Assembly: GCF_007641235.1 (NCBI RefSeq)
Contig: NZ_CP038157.1
Location: forward strand, 186,001-250,000
Direction of reading: 5' to 3'
DNA length: 64,000 bases
Source of the DNA: Corynebacterium sanguinis
GTDB lineage: Bacteria; Actinomycetota; Actinomycetes; Mycobacteriales; Mycobacteriaceae
The position numbers and the translations under genes are program-made. Below the pieces are notes generated by a model, which ran no database searches, was not told the origin of the DNA, and saw only the letters and a program-made list of their open reading frames with translations. Within the stretch, counting starts at the first letter, position 1; the number at the start of each line of letters is the position of its first letter. This document shows, one piece after another, positions 26,250 through 35,048 of this stretch.

Positions 26250-28337
26250 ATGAGCGAGCACGATCATGACCCTGACCCCGGCGACTACGCTGCCCCGAAC
26301 GGATCCCCCACAACCCTGCCACCGACATCGGCGGCCACTCATACCCAAGATCATGCCCACGGTTCCGCACGCTGGGAGCTGTGGTTCGCGATCGCCGCCG
26401 GCGTCACTTACACCGGTGGGATGATCGCGGAGTTCGCGTTGGGGCTGCCGATGGTCGGATGGCCGTTGGCGTTCTTCCTCGCCACCTACTTCTTCGGTGG
26501 GTTCTTCACCATCCGCACCGCTATCTCCTCCACGCTGCGAGGGAAGTTCGAGGTCGACTTCCTCATGCTCGTCGCCGCGGTCGGCGCCGCTCTCATCGGC
26601 CGGTGGGCGGAGGGTGCGGTGCTGCTGTTTCTGTTCAGCCTCGGCCACGCGCTCGAAGAGTACGCCCTTAGCCGTGCCAGCAAGTCCATCGAGGCCCTCG
26701 CCGAGCTCGCCCCCCGCAGCGCCCTGGTGCGCCGCGGCGAAACCGAACCCGTGGAAGTACCGGTGGAGGAGCTCGTGGTCGGAGACATCGTTGTCATCCG
26801 TCCGAACTCCCGCATCCCCTCGGACGGGTTCGTGATCTCCGGAATGTCCGCCGTTGATCAATCGGCAGTCACGGGCGAGTCGATCCCCGTGGAGAAGGAA
26901 CCGGTGTCCGACCCCACACGGACGATGCACACGGTCGGCACCCTCCCCGCCACCAATCGAGTGTTTGCCGGCACCGTGAACGGGTCTGGCCTACTCGAGA
27001 TCGAGGTCACCGCGACCGCCGCTGACTCGACACTGAGCAAGGTCGTTGAGCTTGTTCGCACCGCCGACCAGGCTGCGTCCCCGACACAGCAGTTCATCGA
27101 CCGGTTCCAGCGCTGGTACGTGCCCGCCGTGATCCTCGGGGTCATCGCCACCCTGCTGGTGTCGATGTTCGCGTTCGCGCAGCCGTTCCGCGACGCCTTC
27201 TACCTCGCCATGACTGTGCTCGTCGCCGCGAGCCCATGCGCTCTCGCGATCGCCACCCCAGCCGCAGTCCTGGCGGGCGTGGCCCGCGCCGCCCGTGCCG
27301 GCGTGCTCGTCAAGGGCGGTGCCCCGCTCGAGACACTCGGACGAGTAGAGGCGATAGCGTTCGACAAGACCGGCACCCTCACGTGGGGCGCACCACGAGT
27401 GACCTCGCTCGTTCCCGCCGATGACACGTCCGAATCGGAACTGATCCCGACACTCGTGTCGGTCGAATCTCTCAGCGACCACCCCCTCGCCGCCGCGATC
27501 GTCCGCGACCTTGCACCCCGCGTCCCCGAGACCGGGCGGCTGGTGGCCACCGACCTCTCGGCACTCACCGGCCGCGGCATCACCGCGACGATCGACGGAG
27601 AGCGGGTCGAAATCGGCAACCTGCGCATGTTCGACGAACAGCAGCTTGAACTGCCCTCCTCGCTGGCCAAGGCCTACGCCGAAGCCCGCGACTCTGGGCA
27701 GACGTTGATGATCGTGCGTCGTGGTGACCGCTTCCTGGGGGTCGTGGGAGTGATGGACGCCTCCCGCGCCGAATCCGCCCAGGTGCTCAACGCGCTCCGG
27801 GACACAGGGGTCGGCCATCTGGTCATGATCTCCGGCGACAATCAGCGGGTCGCCGACGCGGTAGGTCAGGAAGTCGGCGTCGACACGGCGATCGGAGAGC
27901 TCCTCCCCGAGGACAAGGTCATTCACATCACGAGCCTGGCCAAGACATACCGCCCGATCGCGATGATCGGCGACGGCGTCAACGACGCCCCCGCGATGGC
28001 CCGCGCTGACGTCGGCATTGCGATGGGTGCTGCCGGGTCGACGGTCGCGTTAGAGACCTGCGACATCGCGCTGATGAGCGACGACCTCGGACACATCCCG
28101 TTCGCTGTCCGGCTGAGCCGGGCCGCCAGCCGGATCATCCGACAGAACCTCATCGCCAGCCTCGCCATCGTCGTTTTCCTCATCATCGCGACCTTCCTTG
28201 GGCTTAATATCGGCGCCGTCGTGCTCATCCATGAGGGATCCACCCTCATCGTCGTCGCGAACGCGCTTCGCCTGCTCAACTTCCAGAAGGGCCAGGAACA
28301 CGCCGGCATCGACCACGAAGAAAAGCCCACGCACTGA
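26250..28337 (+). CDS. P1B-4-type heavy-metal ATPase
   Basis: 695 residues. The N-terminus is a His/Asp-rich tail (EHDHDPDPGDY, HTQDHAHG) instead of an HMA domain. Core motifs are VTGESIPVE, SPCALAIATP, DKTGTLTWG and MIGDGVNDAPAM. The last helices contain HEGST. SPC together with HEGS(T) defines the P1B-4 group, whose characterised members export Co, Fe(II), Ni or Zn/Cd. It is only about 34% alike to the neighbouring ATPase by eye, so they are not a recent duplication. The promoter just upstream is consistent with a leaderless mRNA. Confidence 0.93.
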   Translation: MSEHDHDPDPGDYAAPNGSPTTLPPTSAATHTQDHAHGSARWELWFAIAAGVTYTGGMIAEFALGLPMVGWPLAFFLATYFFGGFFTIRTAISSTLRGKFEVDFLMLVAAVGAALIGRWAEGAVLLFLFSLGHALEEYALSRASKSIEALAELAPRSALVRRGETEPVEVPVEELVVGDIVVIRPNSRIPSDGFVISGMSAVDQSAVTGESIPVEKEPVSDPTRTMHTVGTLPATNRVFAGTVNGSGLLEIEVTATAADSTLSKVVELVRTADQAASPTQQFIDRFQRWYVPAVILGVIATLLVSMFAFAQPFRDAFYLAMTVLVAASPCALAIATPAAVLAGVARAARAGVLVKGGAPLETLGRVEAIAFDKTGTLTWGAPRVTSLVPADDTSESELIPTLVSVESLSDHPLAAAIVRDLAPRVPETGRLVATDLSALTGRGITATIDGERVEIGNLRMFDEQQLELPSSLAKAYAEARDSGQTLMIVRRGDRFLGVVGVMDASRAESAQVLNALRDTGVGHLVMISGDNQRVADAVGQEVGVDTAIGELLPEDKVIHITSLAKTYRPIAMIGDGVNDAPAMARADVGIAMGAAGSTVALETCDIALMSDDLGHIPFAVRLSRAASRIIRQNLIASLAIVVFLIIATFLGLNIGAVVLIHEGSTLIVVANALRLLNFQKGQEHAGIDHEEKPTH

Positions 28338-28448
28338 TGCTTCTCCCCGCGAGTCACCAGTGGGGCCCGTGGCGAGAACAGTCCGTCCGATCTGTCGGAG
28401 AACCGCTTACCCCCACTCAACCCCCGGGCTATCCAGAGGAACTCACTC
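28338..28448. other. Intergenic, no feature seen
   Basis: About 110 bases after the P1B-4 ATPase contain no clear gene, hairpin or promoter. Confidence 0.3.
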
Positions 28449-28580
28449 ATGGATTGTCCCGTCAGCGGCACCGTATGGGTCATATCAGACGGGACTGGAA
28501 CCAACATCGACTTCCGGACACTCCTTCCGGCCTGTCAGACGATCGCCGGGAGTTTGGTTCCCTGGGGGAAGCTCGCCTAG
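28449..28580 (+). pseudogene. Short ORF truncated by the IS630 element
   Basis: A 43-codon frame from ATG 28449 (MDCPVSGTVWVISDGTG...) ends at TAG 28578-28580. The stop is formed by the TA target site plus the first base of the IS630 end, so the native gene continued further. I do not recognise it. GAGGAA lies near the start. Real but unidentified, or chance. Confidence 0.25.
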
Positions 28581-29714
28581 TGTCCTGCGCCGTTAATTCG
28601 CTGCTGGATCATTGTAAAATTGGGTATGGCACACCGAGGACCGGCGTTAGCCCCACTGACCTTGACCGATGATGAACGCGACCAACTGCAACGCTGGGTC
28701 CGGCGACGCAAAACCACCCAGGACCTCGCGCTCCGCTCCCGGATCGTACTGGAATGCGCAACCGGGGCATCGAACTCGGAGGTCGCCCGTCGGTTGGGGA
28801 TCTCATTGCCGACGGTGGGTAAATGGCGGGCCCGCTTCATCGACAAGCGCCTCGACGGACTGGTCGACGAGCCCCGGCCGGGTCGGCCCGCGACGATCGG
28901 TATCGACCGGGTCGAGCAGGTCATCATCGACACCCTGGAATCAACCCCTGCGAATGCGACCCATTGGTCGCGGGCGAGCATGGCCGAGAAATCCGGCCTG
29001 TCGAAGTCCACGGTCGGTCGGATCTGGAAGGCTTTCGGACTCAAGCCCCACCTGGCGGAGGGGTTCAAGCTTTCCAACGATCCCTTTTTCACCGAGAAAA
29101 TTTATGACATCGTCGGGTTGTATCTGAACCCACCGGAGTCAGCGGTCGTGCTGTGTGTCGATGAGAAAAGCCAGGTACAAGCCCTACAGCGGTCCCAGCC
29201 GGCCTTTCCGATGATGCCGGGAACACCCGAGCGCCGCGCACACGACTATGTCCGCCACGGCACCACGAGTCTGTTCGCCGCACTCAACGTTGCCGATGGG
29301 ACGGTGATCTCCCAGGTCCACCGCAAGCACCGCTCGGTGGAGTTCAGAAAATTCCTGGTCAAGATCGACAAAACCGTCCCCGAGGGCCTGGACGTGCACG
29401 TCATCTGCGACAACTACGCCACCCACAAACACCCGACGATCCAGACCTGGCTGGGCAAGCACCCCCGGTTCCACATGCACTTCACGCCCACCTACTCCTC
29501 CTGGATCAACCAGGTGGAGCGGGTGTTTGCCGAGGTGACCCGAGAGCTCCTTCAGCGCAGCGACCACCGAAGCGTGCAGGCACTGGAGAAAGACCTCCGC
29601 GACTGGGTGAGGGCGTGGAACGAGGACCCGAAGCCGTTCATCTGGACTAAAACGGCCGAGGACATCCTCGACTCCATCGCCCGATCCTTACAACGAATTA
29701 ACGGCGCAGGACAC
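28580..29714 (+). mobile_element. IS630-family insertion sequence (1135 bp)
   Basis: Ends are GTGTCCTGCGCCGTTAATTCG on the left and its reverse complement on the right (21 of 21 bases match). They are flanked by TA at 28578-28579 and 29715-29716, the TA duplication typical of IS630/Tc1-mariner elements. It carries one intact transposase gene. Confidence 0.95.
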
Positions 29715-29717
29715 TAG
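28626..29717 (+). CDS. IS630-family transposase
   Basis: 363 residues from ATG 28626. The N-terminal half has helix-turn-helix motifs (SNSEVARRLGISLPTVGKW; SKSTVGRIWKAFGL). The DDE core shows the first Asp in VVLCVDEKSQVQA, the second in HVICDNYATHK and the Glu in SWINQVERVFAEV. The TAG stop is completed by the TA target duplication just outside the element. It is intact and likely active. Confidence 0.95.
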   Translation: MAHRGPALAPLTLTDDERDQLQRWVRRRKTTQDLALRSRIVLECATGASNSEVARRLGISLPTVGKWRARFIDKRLDGLVDEPRPGRPATIGIDRVEQVIIDTLESTPANATHWSRASMAEKSGLSKSTVGRIWKAFGLKPHLAEGFKLSNDPFFTEKIYDIVGLYLNPPESAVVLCVDEKSQVQALQRSQPAFPMMPGTPERRAHDYVRHGTTSLFAALNVADGTVISQVHRKHRSVEFRKFLVKIDKTVPEGLDVHVICDNYATHKHPTIQTWLGKHPRFHMHFTPTYSSWINQVERVFAEVTRELLQRSDHRSVQALEKDLRDWVRAWNEDPKPFIWTKTAEDILDSIARSLQRINGAGH

Positions 29718-29727
29718 TAGTGCTTTG

Positions 29728-30170
29728 TTAGGTGTCTCTGGGGCGGTGGCAGTAGGGACAGCGGTCGAGTAACCGGATGACGGCGGTCTGGAGTTCAGTG
29801 AGCACCGTGTAAAAAGTCAGGCCGCCGGTAGTGCTTTTGGGCCGGCGGCCAGTCGTTTCATGGTGATGAACAGGTGTGCTGCGGTGACGGGTGTGGTGTG
29901 GTGATGCCAGCCGAGCCAATGTCGACCCTCGAAGTGGTCGAGTCCCAGGCCGTGCTTGAGTTCGCGGTAGTCGTGTTCGATCCGCCACCGGATCTTTCCC
30001 AGGCGCACCAACTGCTCGATGGGGGTGGTCTCGGGCAGGGTCGACAACCAGTAATCGGTGGGTTCGTCTTCTCCGGCGGGCCATTCGACCAGCAGCCAAC
30101 ACTCTGGGGCGGTGCCGTGAACCGCTACGGCTTTGTTGCCGCCGTTAGATTGGGTGAGCCGCCGTCGCAG
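29728..30170 (-). pseudogene. 3' remnant of an IS701-family transposase
   Basis: The minus strand encodes CWLLVEWPAGEDEPTDYW, then LSTLPETTPIEQLVRLGKIRWRIEHDYRELK and the tail GLTFYTVLTELQ. The last part is shifted by one base relative to the rest in the AAAAG run near 29830. RWRIEHDYRELK is the typical end of the DDE core in this family. The 5' part is missing and runs into the IS3 remnant near 30170-30190. Confidence 0.75.
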
Positions 30171-30717
30171 GTGACCCAGGAATTGTAGCTTCTCTGGCCC
30201 AGTAGGACTCCTCGTACTCCGCCGGCGGGACCATCCCCAGGGTGGAATGCAGCCGGTGGTGGTTGTGCCACTGCACCCACGCCATGGTCGCGAGTTCGAC
30301 GTCGACGATCGACTCCAGGTTCTGTGCGGTGAAGATCCGGGAGCCGATGCACTCGGTCTTGTCCAGCCCGTTGCTTGACTCCATCAGCGCATTGTCGTAG
30401 GCATCACCCACACTCCCGATCGACGGGGTGATGCCCTGCAGGGCCAGGTTCTCAGTGAATTTCACCGCGGTGTGACTTGCTGCCCGCATCCGAGTGGTGC
30501 GTCAGCTCACCACGGACAACGGGACGCTGGGTGCGGTCACGCTCCCACAGCGCCGGGTACCGTGGGATACGCACCAGTTCGACTCCGCGGGAGGTCTGCG
30601 CGTGCCAGCCGACGATGCGCTGCGAGTACACGTCAACGATGAAGGCCACATAGACCCAGCCCGAACCGGTGCGGGCGTAGGTGAAATCGGCGACCCATAC
30701 CCGGTTGGACGCCTCGG
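30171..30717 (-). pseudogene. IS3-family OrfB remnant (integrase core), cut by IS21 copy 2
   Basis: The minus strand reads NRVWVADFTYARTGSGW...FIVDVYSQRIVGW (first catalytic Asp region), then a frameshift near 30465 (expected GSQYTAVKF, here GSKSHRGE and ASHTAVKF in two frames), then DAYDNALMES and WHNHHRLHSTLGMVPPAEYE, the usual rve C-terminus. The upstream part and orfA are missing because IS21 copy 2 starts at 30718. Confidence 0.85.
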
Positions 30718-30781
30718 TGTGAGCGCTCTTCGAAATGTAGCCCACTGGCGCTCTTTGAAATGTAGCCCAGTGTGGTCGTTG

Positions 30782-31579
30782 TTATTGTGCCTGATGTGGG
30801 GTTGGTGAGGGGGTTGTTGGTGTGGGTATTTCGCGTCCTTTGATGCGGTGGCTTACTCCTCGGTGTTGAAAGATTTTGGCGTGGTGGACGATGCGGTCGA
30901 CCATGGCGGTGGCTACTGTGATGTCGCCGAAGCATTGCGCCCATTGGGAAAACGCTAGGTTTGAGGTCACGATGATGGAGCCGTGTTCGTAGCGTCTGGA
31001 GACGAGTTGGAAAAACAGGTTCGCCGCGTCAGCTTCGACGGGAATGTAGCCGAGTTCGTCGATGATGAGCAGGTGGTAGCGGTTTAATCGTTTCAGCAGC
31101 GTTTCGAGTTTGCCGGTGTTGTGGGCTTCGGTGAGGGTGTTTATCCACCCGGCGGCGGTGTCGAAGAGGACGCGATAGCCTTGCTGCGCTGCTGTGATGC
31201 CAAGTGCGGTGGCGAGGTGGGTTTTGCCGGTTCCGGGTGGGCCGAGCAGGACGACGTTTTCAGCTGTGGCGACCCAGGCCCCGGTTTCAAGGCGTGCGAT
31301 TTCAGTGCGGTCAATACTGGGTTGTGCGGTGAAGTCGAAGTCGGCGATGGTTTTCACGGCCGGAAAGCCGGCGCGTTTGACGCGTAATGATGCTCCGGAT
31401 TCCGCGCGGGCGGTCGCTTCGACGGATAGCACGGCGGCGAGGTACTCCTCGAATGTCCAGGATTGGCTACGTGCTTGATTGGCGATGGTTGAGTAGACGT
31501 TGTCGATGCGTGGGGCTTTCAACTCCCGTGCGAGGTGACTAATTGCCGCCGCGGTGTCGTGGGCGCTGGTGCGGGTCAT
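30782..31579 (-). CDS. istB: IS21-family helper ATPase IstB (copy 2)
   Basis: The protein is identical to copy 1 (265 residues from ATG 31579; Walker A GPPGTGKTH, Walker B LLIIDELGY). It lies downstream of an intact istA, with 43 bases between the istA stop and this start. With istA it makes a complete transposition module that could also mobilise copy 1 in trans. Confidence 0.92.
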   Translation of the reverse strand: MTRTSAHDTAAAISHLARELKAPRIDNVYSTIANQARSQSWTFEEYLAAVLSVEATARAESGASLRVKRAGFPAVKTIADFDFTAQPSIDRTEIARLETGAWVATAENVVLLGPPGTGKTHLATALGITAAQQGYRVLFDTAAGWINTLTEAHNTGKLETLLKRLNRYHLLIIDELGYIPVEADAANLFFQLVSRRYEHGSIIVTSNLAFSQWAQCFGDITVATAMVDRIVHHAKIFQHRGVSHRIKGREIPTPTTPSPTPHQAQ

Positions 31580-31622
31580 AGGAAAGAGCTCTCCTTGGAG
31601 TTTGTGGGGCGTTGAGGCCGTG

Positions 31623-32825
31623 TTAGGCGATGTGGTCGTAGATGGATAGGTCAGCGATGTCAACAGCGGTATCTGGCTGGAATCTCTCGCCCGCCGTAGC
31701 TAGGTCGCGGCGCATGGCGCGGGCAGTTTGGGCGTGGGCGGGGTCGGTGATGACCTTGTGCTGGCCCCAATGGCGTGGGTGCACCGCGGCGGGTTCACCG
31801 TGTGGCCCGGTCACGGCGATTTCATCAAGCGTGCTGCGCACAGTGACTAGTCGGTCAATGAATGTCGGATCCACGCTGTACTGGTTGGTGTCAACGGTGA
31901 CGTAGTAGTTACGCGGCAGGCGCACCGCGGGCCTGACACCGAACACCGGCGGATACGGTGGCAAGGGGCGCATCGCTCGCTGATCAGCTGCGAACAAGTC
32001 CGCCGGTGTGGCCTTCAACGTGGTGTGAACGCGTGCGTTGGCGATTGTGGTGAACCACTCATCAAGTTGGGCTTGCACATCCACCGGGTCGCTGAACCGG
32101 CGCCCGGGGAAGAAGGAACGCTTCATGTACCCGTTGGTGCGCTCGACGATGCCTTTAGATTCCGGGTCCCGCGGTGGGGTCTGAACGATTCTGCAGCCCA
32201 GCGCCCCGCCGAATGCGGCAACAGGCTCGCACAGCTTCGCCTTGCCAATCCCGGACTCGTGATCCCACACGAGCCGATCTGGTACCGCTTGGAAATCACG
32301 TGTTATCAACTGCCACATCCCGGCGATCAAGTCATCAGTCGTGCGCGAGGGAAGCACACACGCCGCAGCGAAACGAGAATGCGAGGCTGCCATCACCAAC
32401 ACCGGCAACGCGCGGTAGACCCCATCAGCATCAGGTAGTCCACCCGGTGCAAAAGTGAGATCACATTGGATCTCACGCCCCGGGGAGTGAGTAAGGGTAT
32501 CGACTGGGTCGGCGGGCATATACTCAGGCCGGATCCTGGCAACGTGTTTGCGAAACCATGAATCCGAGCCTGTCCAGCCCACTCGCTGAGCCAACACCTT
32601 GGCATTAAGCTGCGGTGTTTCCGCGAGAAGTTCCCTGACCTGCGGTTCAAACGGATCGAAACTCGTGCCTTTGGCATCCCGTGGCTTGTAACAAGGCGGC
32701 GAATCTGAAGCCAAAGCCTTCTCCACCGTCTTCTTCGCACAGCCCACTTCGGCCGCGATCTTCCTCAATGACAGACCCTGCCCACGCAGGTATCGGATCT
32801 GCGCCCATTCCTCCAATGAAATCAC
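31623..32825 (-). CDS. istA: IS21-family transposase IstA (copy 2, intact)
   Basis: 400 residues. It has an N-terminal helix-turn-helix (YLRGQGLSLRKIAAEVGCAKKTVEKAL) and an RNase H-like DDE core with Asp in EIQCDLTFAPG, Asp in RLVWDHESGIG and Glu in PESKGIVERTNGYMK. A C-terminal beta-barrel region follows (NYYVTVDTNQYSVDP). It starts at ATG 32825 close to the right end repeats. This is the reference against which the lesions in copy 1 are seen. Confidence 0.95.
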   Translation of the reverse strand: MISLEEWAQIRYLRGQGLSLRKIAAEVGCAKKTVEKALASDSPPCYKPRDAKGTSFDPFEPQVRELLAETPQLNAKVLAQRVGWTGSDSWFRKHVARIRPEYMPADPVDTLTHSPGREIQCDLTFAPGGLPDADGVYRALPVLVMAASHSRFAAACVLPSRTTDDLIAGMWQLITRDFQAVPDRLVWDHESGIGKAKLCEPVAAFGGALGCRIVQTPPRDPESKGIVERTNGYMKRSFFPGRRFSDPVDVQAQLDEWFTTIANARVHTTLKATPADLFAADQRAMRPLPPYPPVFGVRPAVRLPRNYYVTVDTNQYSVDPTFIDRLVTVRSTLDEIAVTGPHGEPAAVHPRHWGQHKVITDPAHAQTARAMRRDLATAGERFQPDTAVDIADLSIYDHIA

Positions 32826-32963
32826 CCATCCAATCTTTTCCGGGTGGGCTACTTTTCGAGGAGCGTTTTGGGCTACTTTTCAAAGAGCGCTGACAGGTGT
32901 TAGCGACGGTCGAATTGTAGCCCAGTTGCGACGGTCGAAAAGTAGCCCATTTTCGTGTGTTTC

Positions 32964-33754
32964 TTATTCTGCCTGACGTTGTGCGGTGATCGACGGTAGT
33001 ACACTTTCTCGGCCGGCGATTCGGTAGCTGGTGCCTGTGTGCGTGAAGATTTCCGCGTGATGGACGATGCGATCAATCATCGCGGCGGCGACGGTGACGT
33101 CACCGAAGCATTCGCCCCAGCGAGAGAACGGCAGGTTCGACGTCATGATCAACGAGCCGCGCTCATATCGGTTGGACACTAGCTGGAAGAACAGGTTCGC
33201 TGCTTCTGCCTCGATCGGGACGTAGCCACCTCGTCGATGATGAGCAGGTGGTAGCGGTTGAGTTTGGCCAACAATGTTGTCAGCCCGCCTATGCTGTGGG
33301 CTTGGGTCAGGCGGGTGATCCATCCGGCGGCGGTGTCGAAAGCGACCCGGTAGCCTTGCCGGGCTGCGATGACCCCTAACCCAGTTGCCAGGTGCGTTTT
33401 GCCGGTGCCCGGCGGGCCGAGGAAGATGACGTTTGCGGCCTCGGTGATCCATCCGCCGGTTTCCAACCGGGCGATACGGGCCCGGTCGAGTGCGGGCTGG
33501 GTGGAAAAGTCGAACTCGTCAATCGTTTTGATCTGGGGAAAGCCCGCCCTTTTTATCCGGCCTGCGGCGCCGGATTCCGCCCGGGCCGACGCTTCGACCG
33601 ACAGCACCGCTGCCAAGTATTCCTCGTAGGTCCACGACGCTTGGCGTGCTTTCTCGGCGATGGTCGCATAGTCTGATCCGATTCGTGGGGCCTTCAGCGC
33701 CCTGGCCAGATACGCCAGTTCGGAGTCGATTGTGGTGTGTTGAGGACGGGTCAT
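32964..33754 (-). pseudogene. istB: IstB of the second IS21 type, frameshifted at Walker B
   Basis: The N-terminal part from ATG 33754 (Walker A GPPGTGKTH, TAAGWITRLTQAH) reads LLIIDE and then changes frame. The C-terminal part (VPIEAEAANLFFQLVSNRYERG ... TSNLPFSRWGE) continues to 32964 in another frame. One base is missing near 33227 relative to GAGCTGGGCTAC, which destroys the Walker B-sensor 1 segment. The ATG overlaps the istA stop by 4 bases. Confidence 0.9.
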
Positions 33755-34968
33755 GACTCTACCTCCAGTTCGGTCAGCCGGTCGTAAATGTTCAGGTCTG
33801 CCTGTTCGACCTCGATCGCCTGCGGTGAAACAGGTGGCGTGGCCAGTTGGCGGCGCATCTGCTTCGCGGTGGCGGCGTGCATCGGGTCAGTGATTGTCTG
33901 ATGTGTGCCCCACACCCGTTCGTGGCGGGCGACGATCGTCCCGTCCGGGGCGCGCACGACCACCTGCTCCAAGCCAGCGTGGACGGTGACAATTCGGTTG
34001 ATCATTCGCGGATCCACTGAATAGTGGTTGGCGTCGACGGCGACGTAGTAGTTACGTGGCAGCCGCACCTGTCGTAGCACATCGATCTGCGGGGGATACG
34101 GCGGCAAAGCGGCCATGTGCGCCTTGTCGACTGTCCAAGCCACCGCCGGAATTTTCCTTGTGGTCGCGTGGATACGCTGGTTAGCCACCTCAGTAATCCA
34201 CTCGTCGAGCTGGCGTTGGACATCTGCTGGGCACGTGAAATCGCGGCCGGGGAAAAACGAGGACTTCAGATACCCGTTGGCCCGCTCCACCACGCCTTTA
34301 GTTTCCGGATCACGAGGTGGAGCCTGCTGAATCCTGGTGCCCAAAATGCCAGCAAAAGACAGCACCGGCTGGGTGAGCGCCTTTTGCCCAATTCCAGTCT
34401 CTCGGTCCCACAACAACTGCTCAGGTACGGCCTGAAACGATGTCGACAACAATGCCCACATCCCTGCAACAAGATCTGCGGTCGTGCGTGTCGGCAGCAC
34501 ACGCGCGGCCATGAACCTCGAATACGACGCCACCATCACCAGCACCGGAAACGCCACTTTCTGCCCGGACCCGTCGGGAATCCCGCCAGCGGGGAAAGTC
34601 AGATCACACTGGATTTGCTCACCAGGGCGGTGAATCAGCGTGTCCACCGGGTCCGCCTGCTGGTAGTCAGGTCGGATGCGGCGCACATTATCGCGAAACC
34701 ATGTGATCGACCCACACCACCCCACACGCTGCGCAATCACAGTGGCAGGCAACGTCGGGCTCTGCTCCAGCAGGGCACGCACCCGCGATTCAAACGGGGT
34801 GAAGCTGGTTTCGGAGCTTGCACGCTTCTTGTACACAGGCGGCGCATCTGAGGCCAACGCCCTTTCCACCGTCTTTTTCGAGCAGCCAACTTCGGCCGCG
34901 ATTTTCCTGATCGACAGGCCCTGCCGACGCAGATACCTGATCTTGGCCCAATCTTCCACGGAAATCAC
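33751..34968 (-). CDS. istA: IS21-family transposase IstA (second type)
   Basis: 405 residues, uninterrupted. Helix-turn-helix YLRRQGLSIRKIAAEVGCSKKTVERAL; DDE core EQIQCDLTFPAG, LLWDRETGIG and PETKGVVERANGYLK; C-terminal NYYVAVDANHYSVDP. It is homologous along its whole length to IstA of copies 1/2 but diverged. With a broken IstB the element probably depends on another IS21 for targeting. Confidence 0.93.
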   Translation of the reverse strand: MISVEDWAKIRYLRRQGLSIRKIAAEVGCSKKTVERALASDAPPVYKKRASSETSFTPFESRVRALLEQSPTLPATVIAQRVGWCGSITWFRDNVRRIRPDYQQADPVDTLIHRPGEQIQCDLTFPAGGIPDGSGQKVAFPVLVMVASYSRFMAARVLPTRTTADLVAGMWALLSTSFQAVPEQLLWDRETGIGQKALTQPVLSFAGILGTRIQQAPPRDPETKGVVERANGYLKSSFFPGRDFTCPADVQRQLDEWITEVANQRIHATTRKIPAVAWTVDKAHMAALPPYPPQIDVLRQVRLPRNYYVAVDANHYSVDPRMINRIVTVHAGLEQVVVRAPDGTIVARHERVWGTHQTITDPMHAATAKQMRRQLATPPVSPQAIEVEQADLNIYDRLTELEVES

Positions 34969-35048
34969 CCATCCAATCTTGTCGGTGGGCTACTTTTCGA
35001 CCGTCGCAAGTGGGCTACTTTTCAAGCGTCGCTAACAGCACGGCTCTA

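Larger units (their letters stand above)
30718..32895 (-). mobile_element. IS21-family element, copy 2 (intact, 2178 bp)
   Basis: Same ends as copy 1: TGTGAGCGCTCTT at 30718 and the reverse complement of TGTCAGCGCTCTT at 32895, with internal repeats containing GTAGCCCA. It is the same orientation and length as copy 1 without its nested element. Left neighbour is the IS3 remnant; right neighbour is another IS21-type element after only GG (32896-32897). Confidence 0.95.
32898..35037 (-). mobile_element. Second type of IS21-family element (2140 bp)
   Basis: Ends are TGTTAGCGACGGTCG on the left and, reverse-complemented, TGTTAGCGACGCTTG on the right, each followed by an inner GCGACGGTCGAAAAGTAGCCCA-type repeat. 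The organisation (istA, istB on the minus strand) and the GTAGCCCA motif match copies 1 and 2, but the proteins differ clearly. No target duplication is visible: GG lies on the left and GC on the right. Confidence 0.9.
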
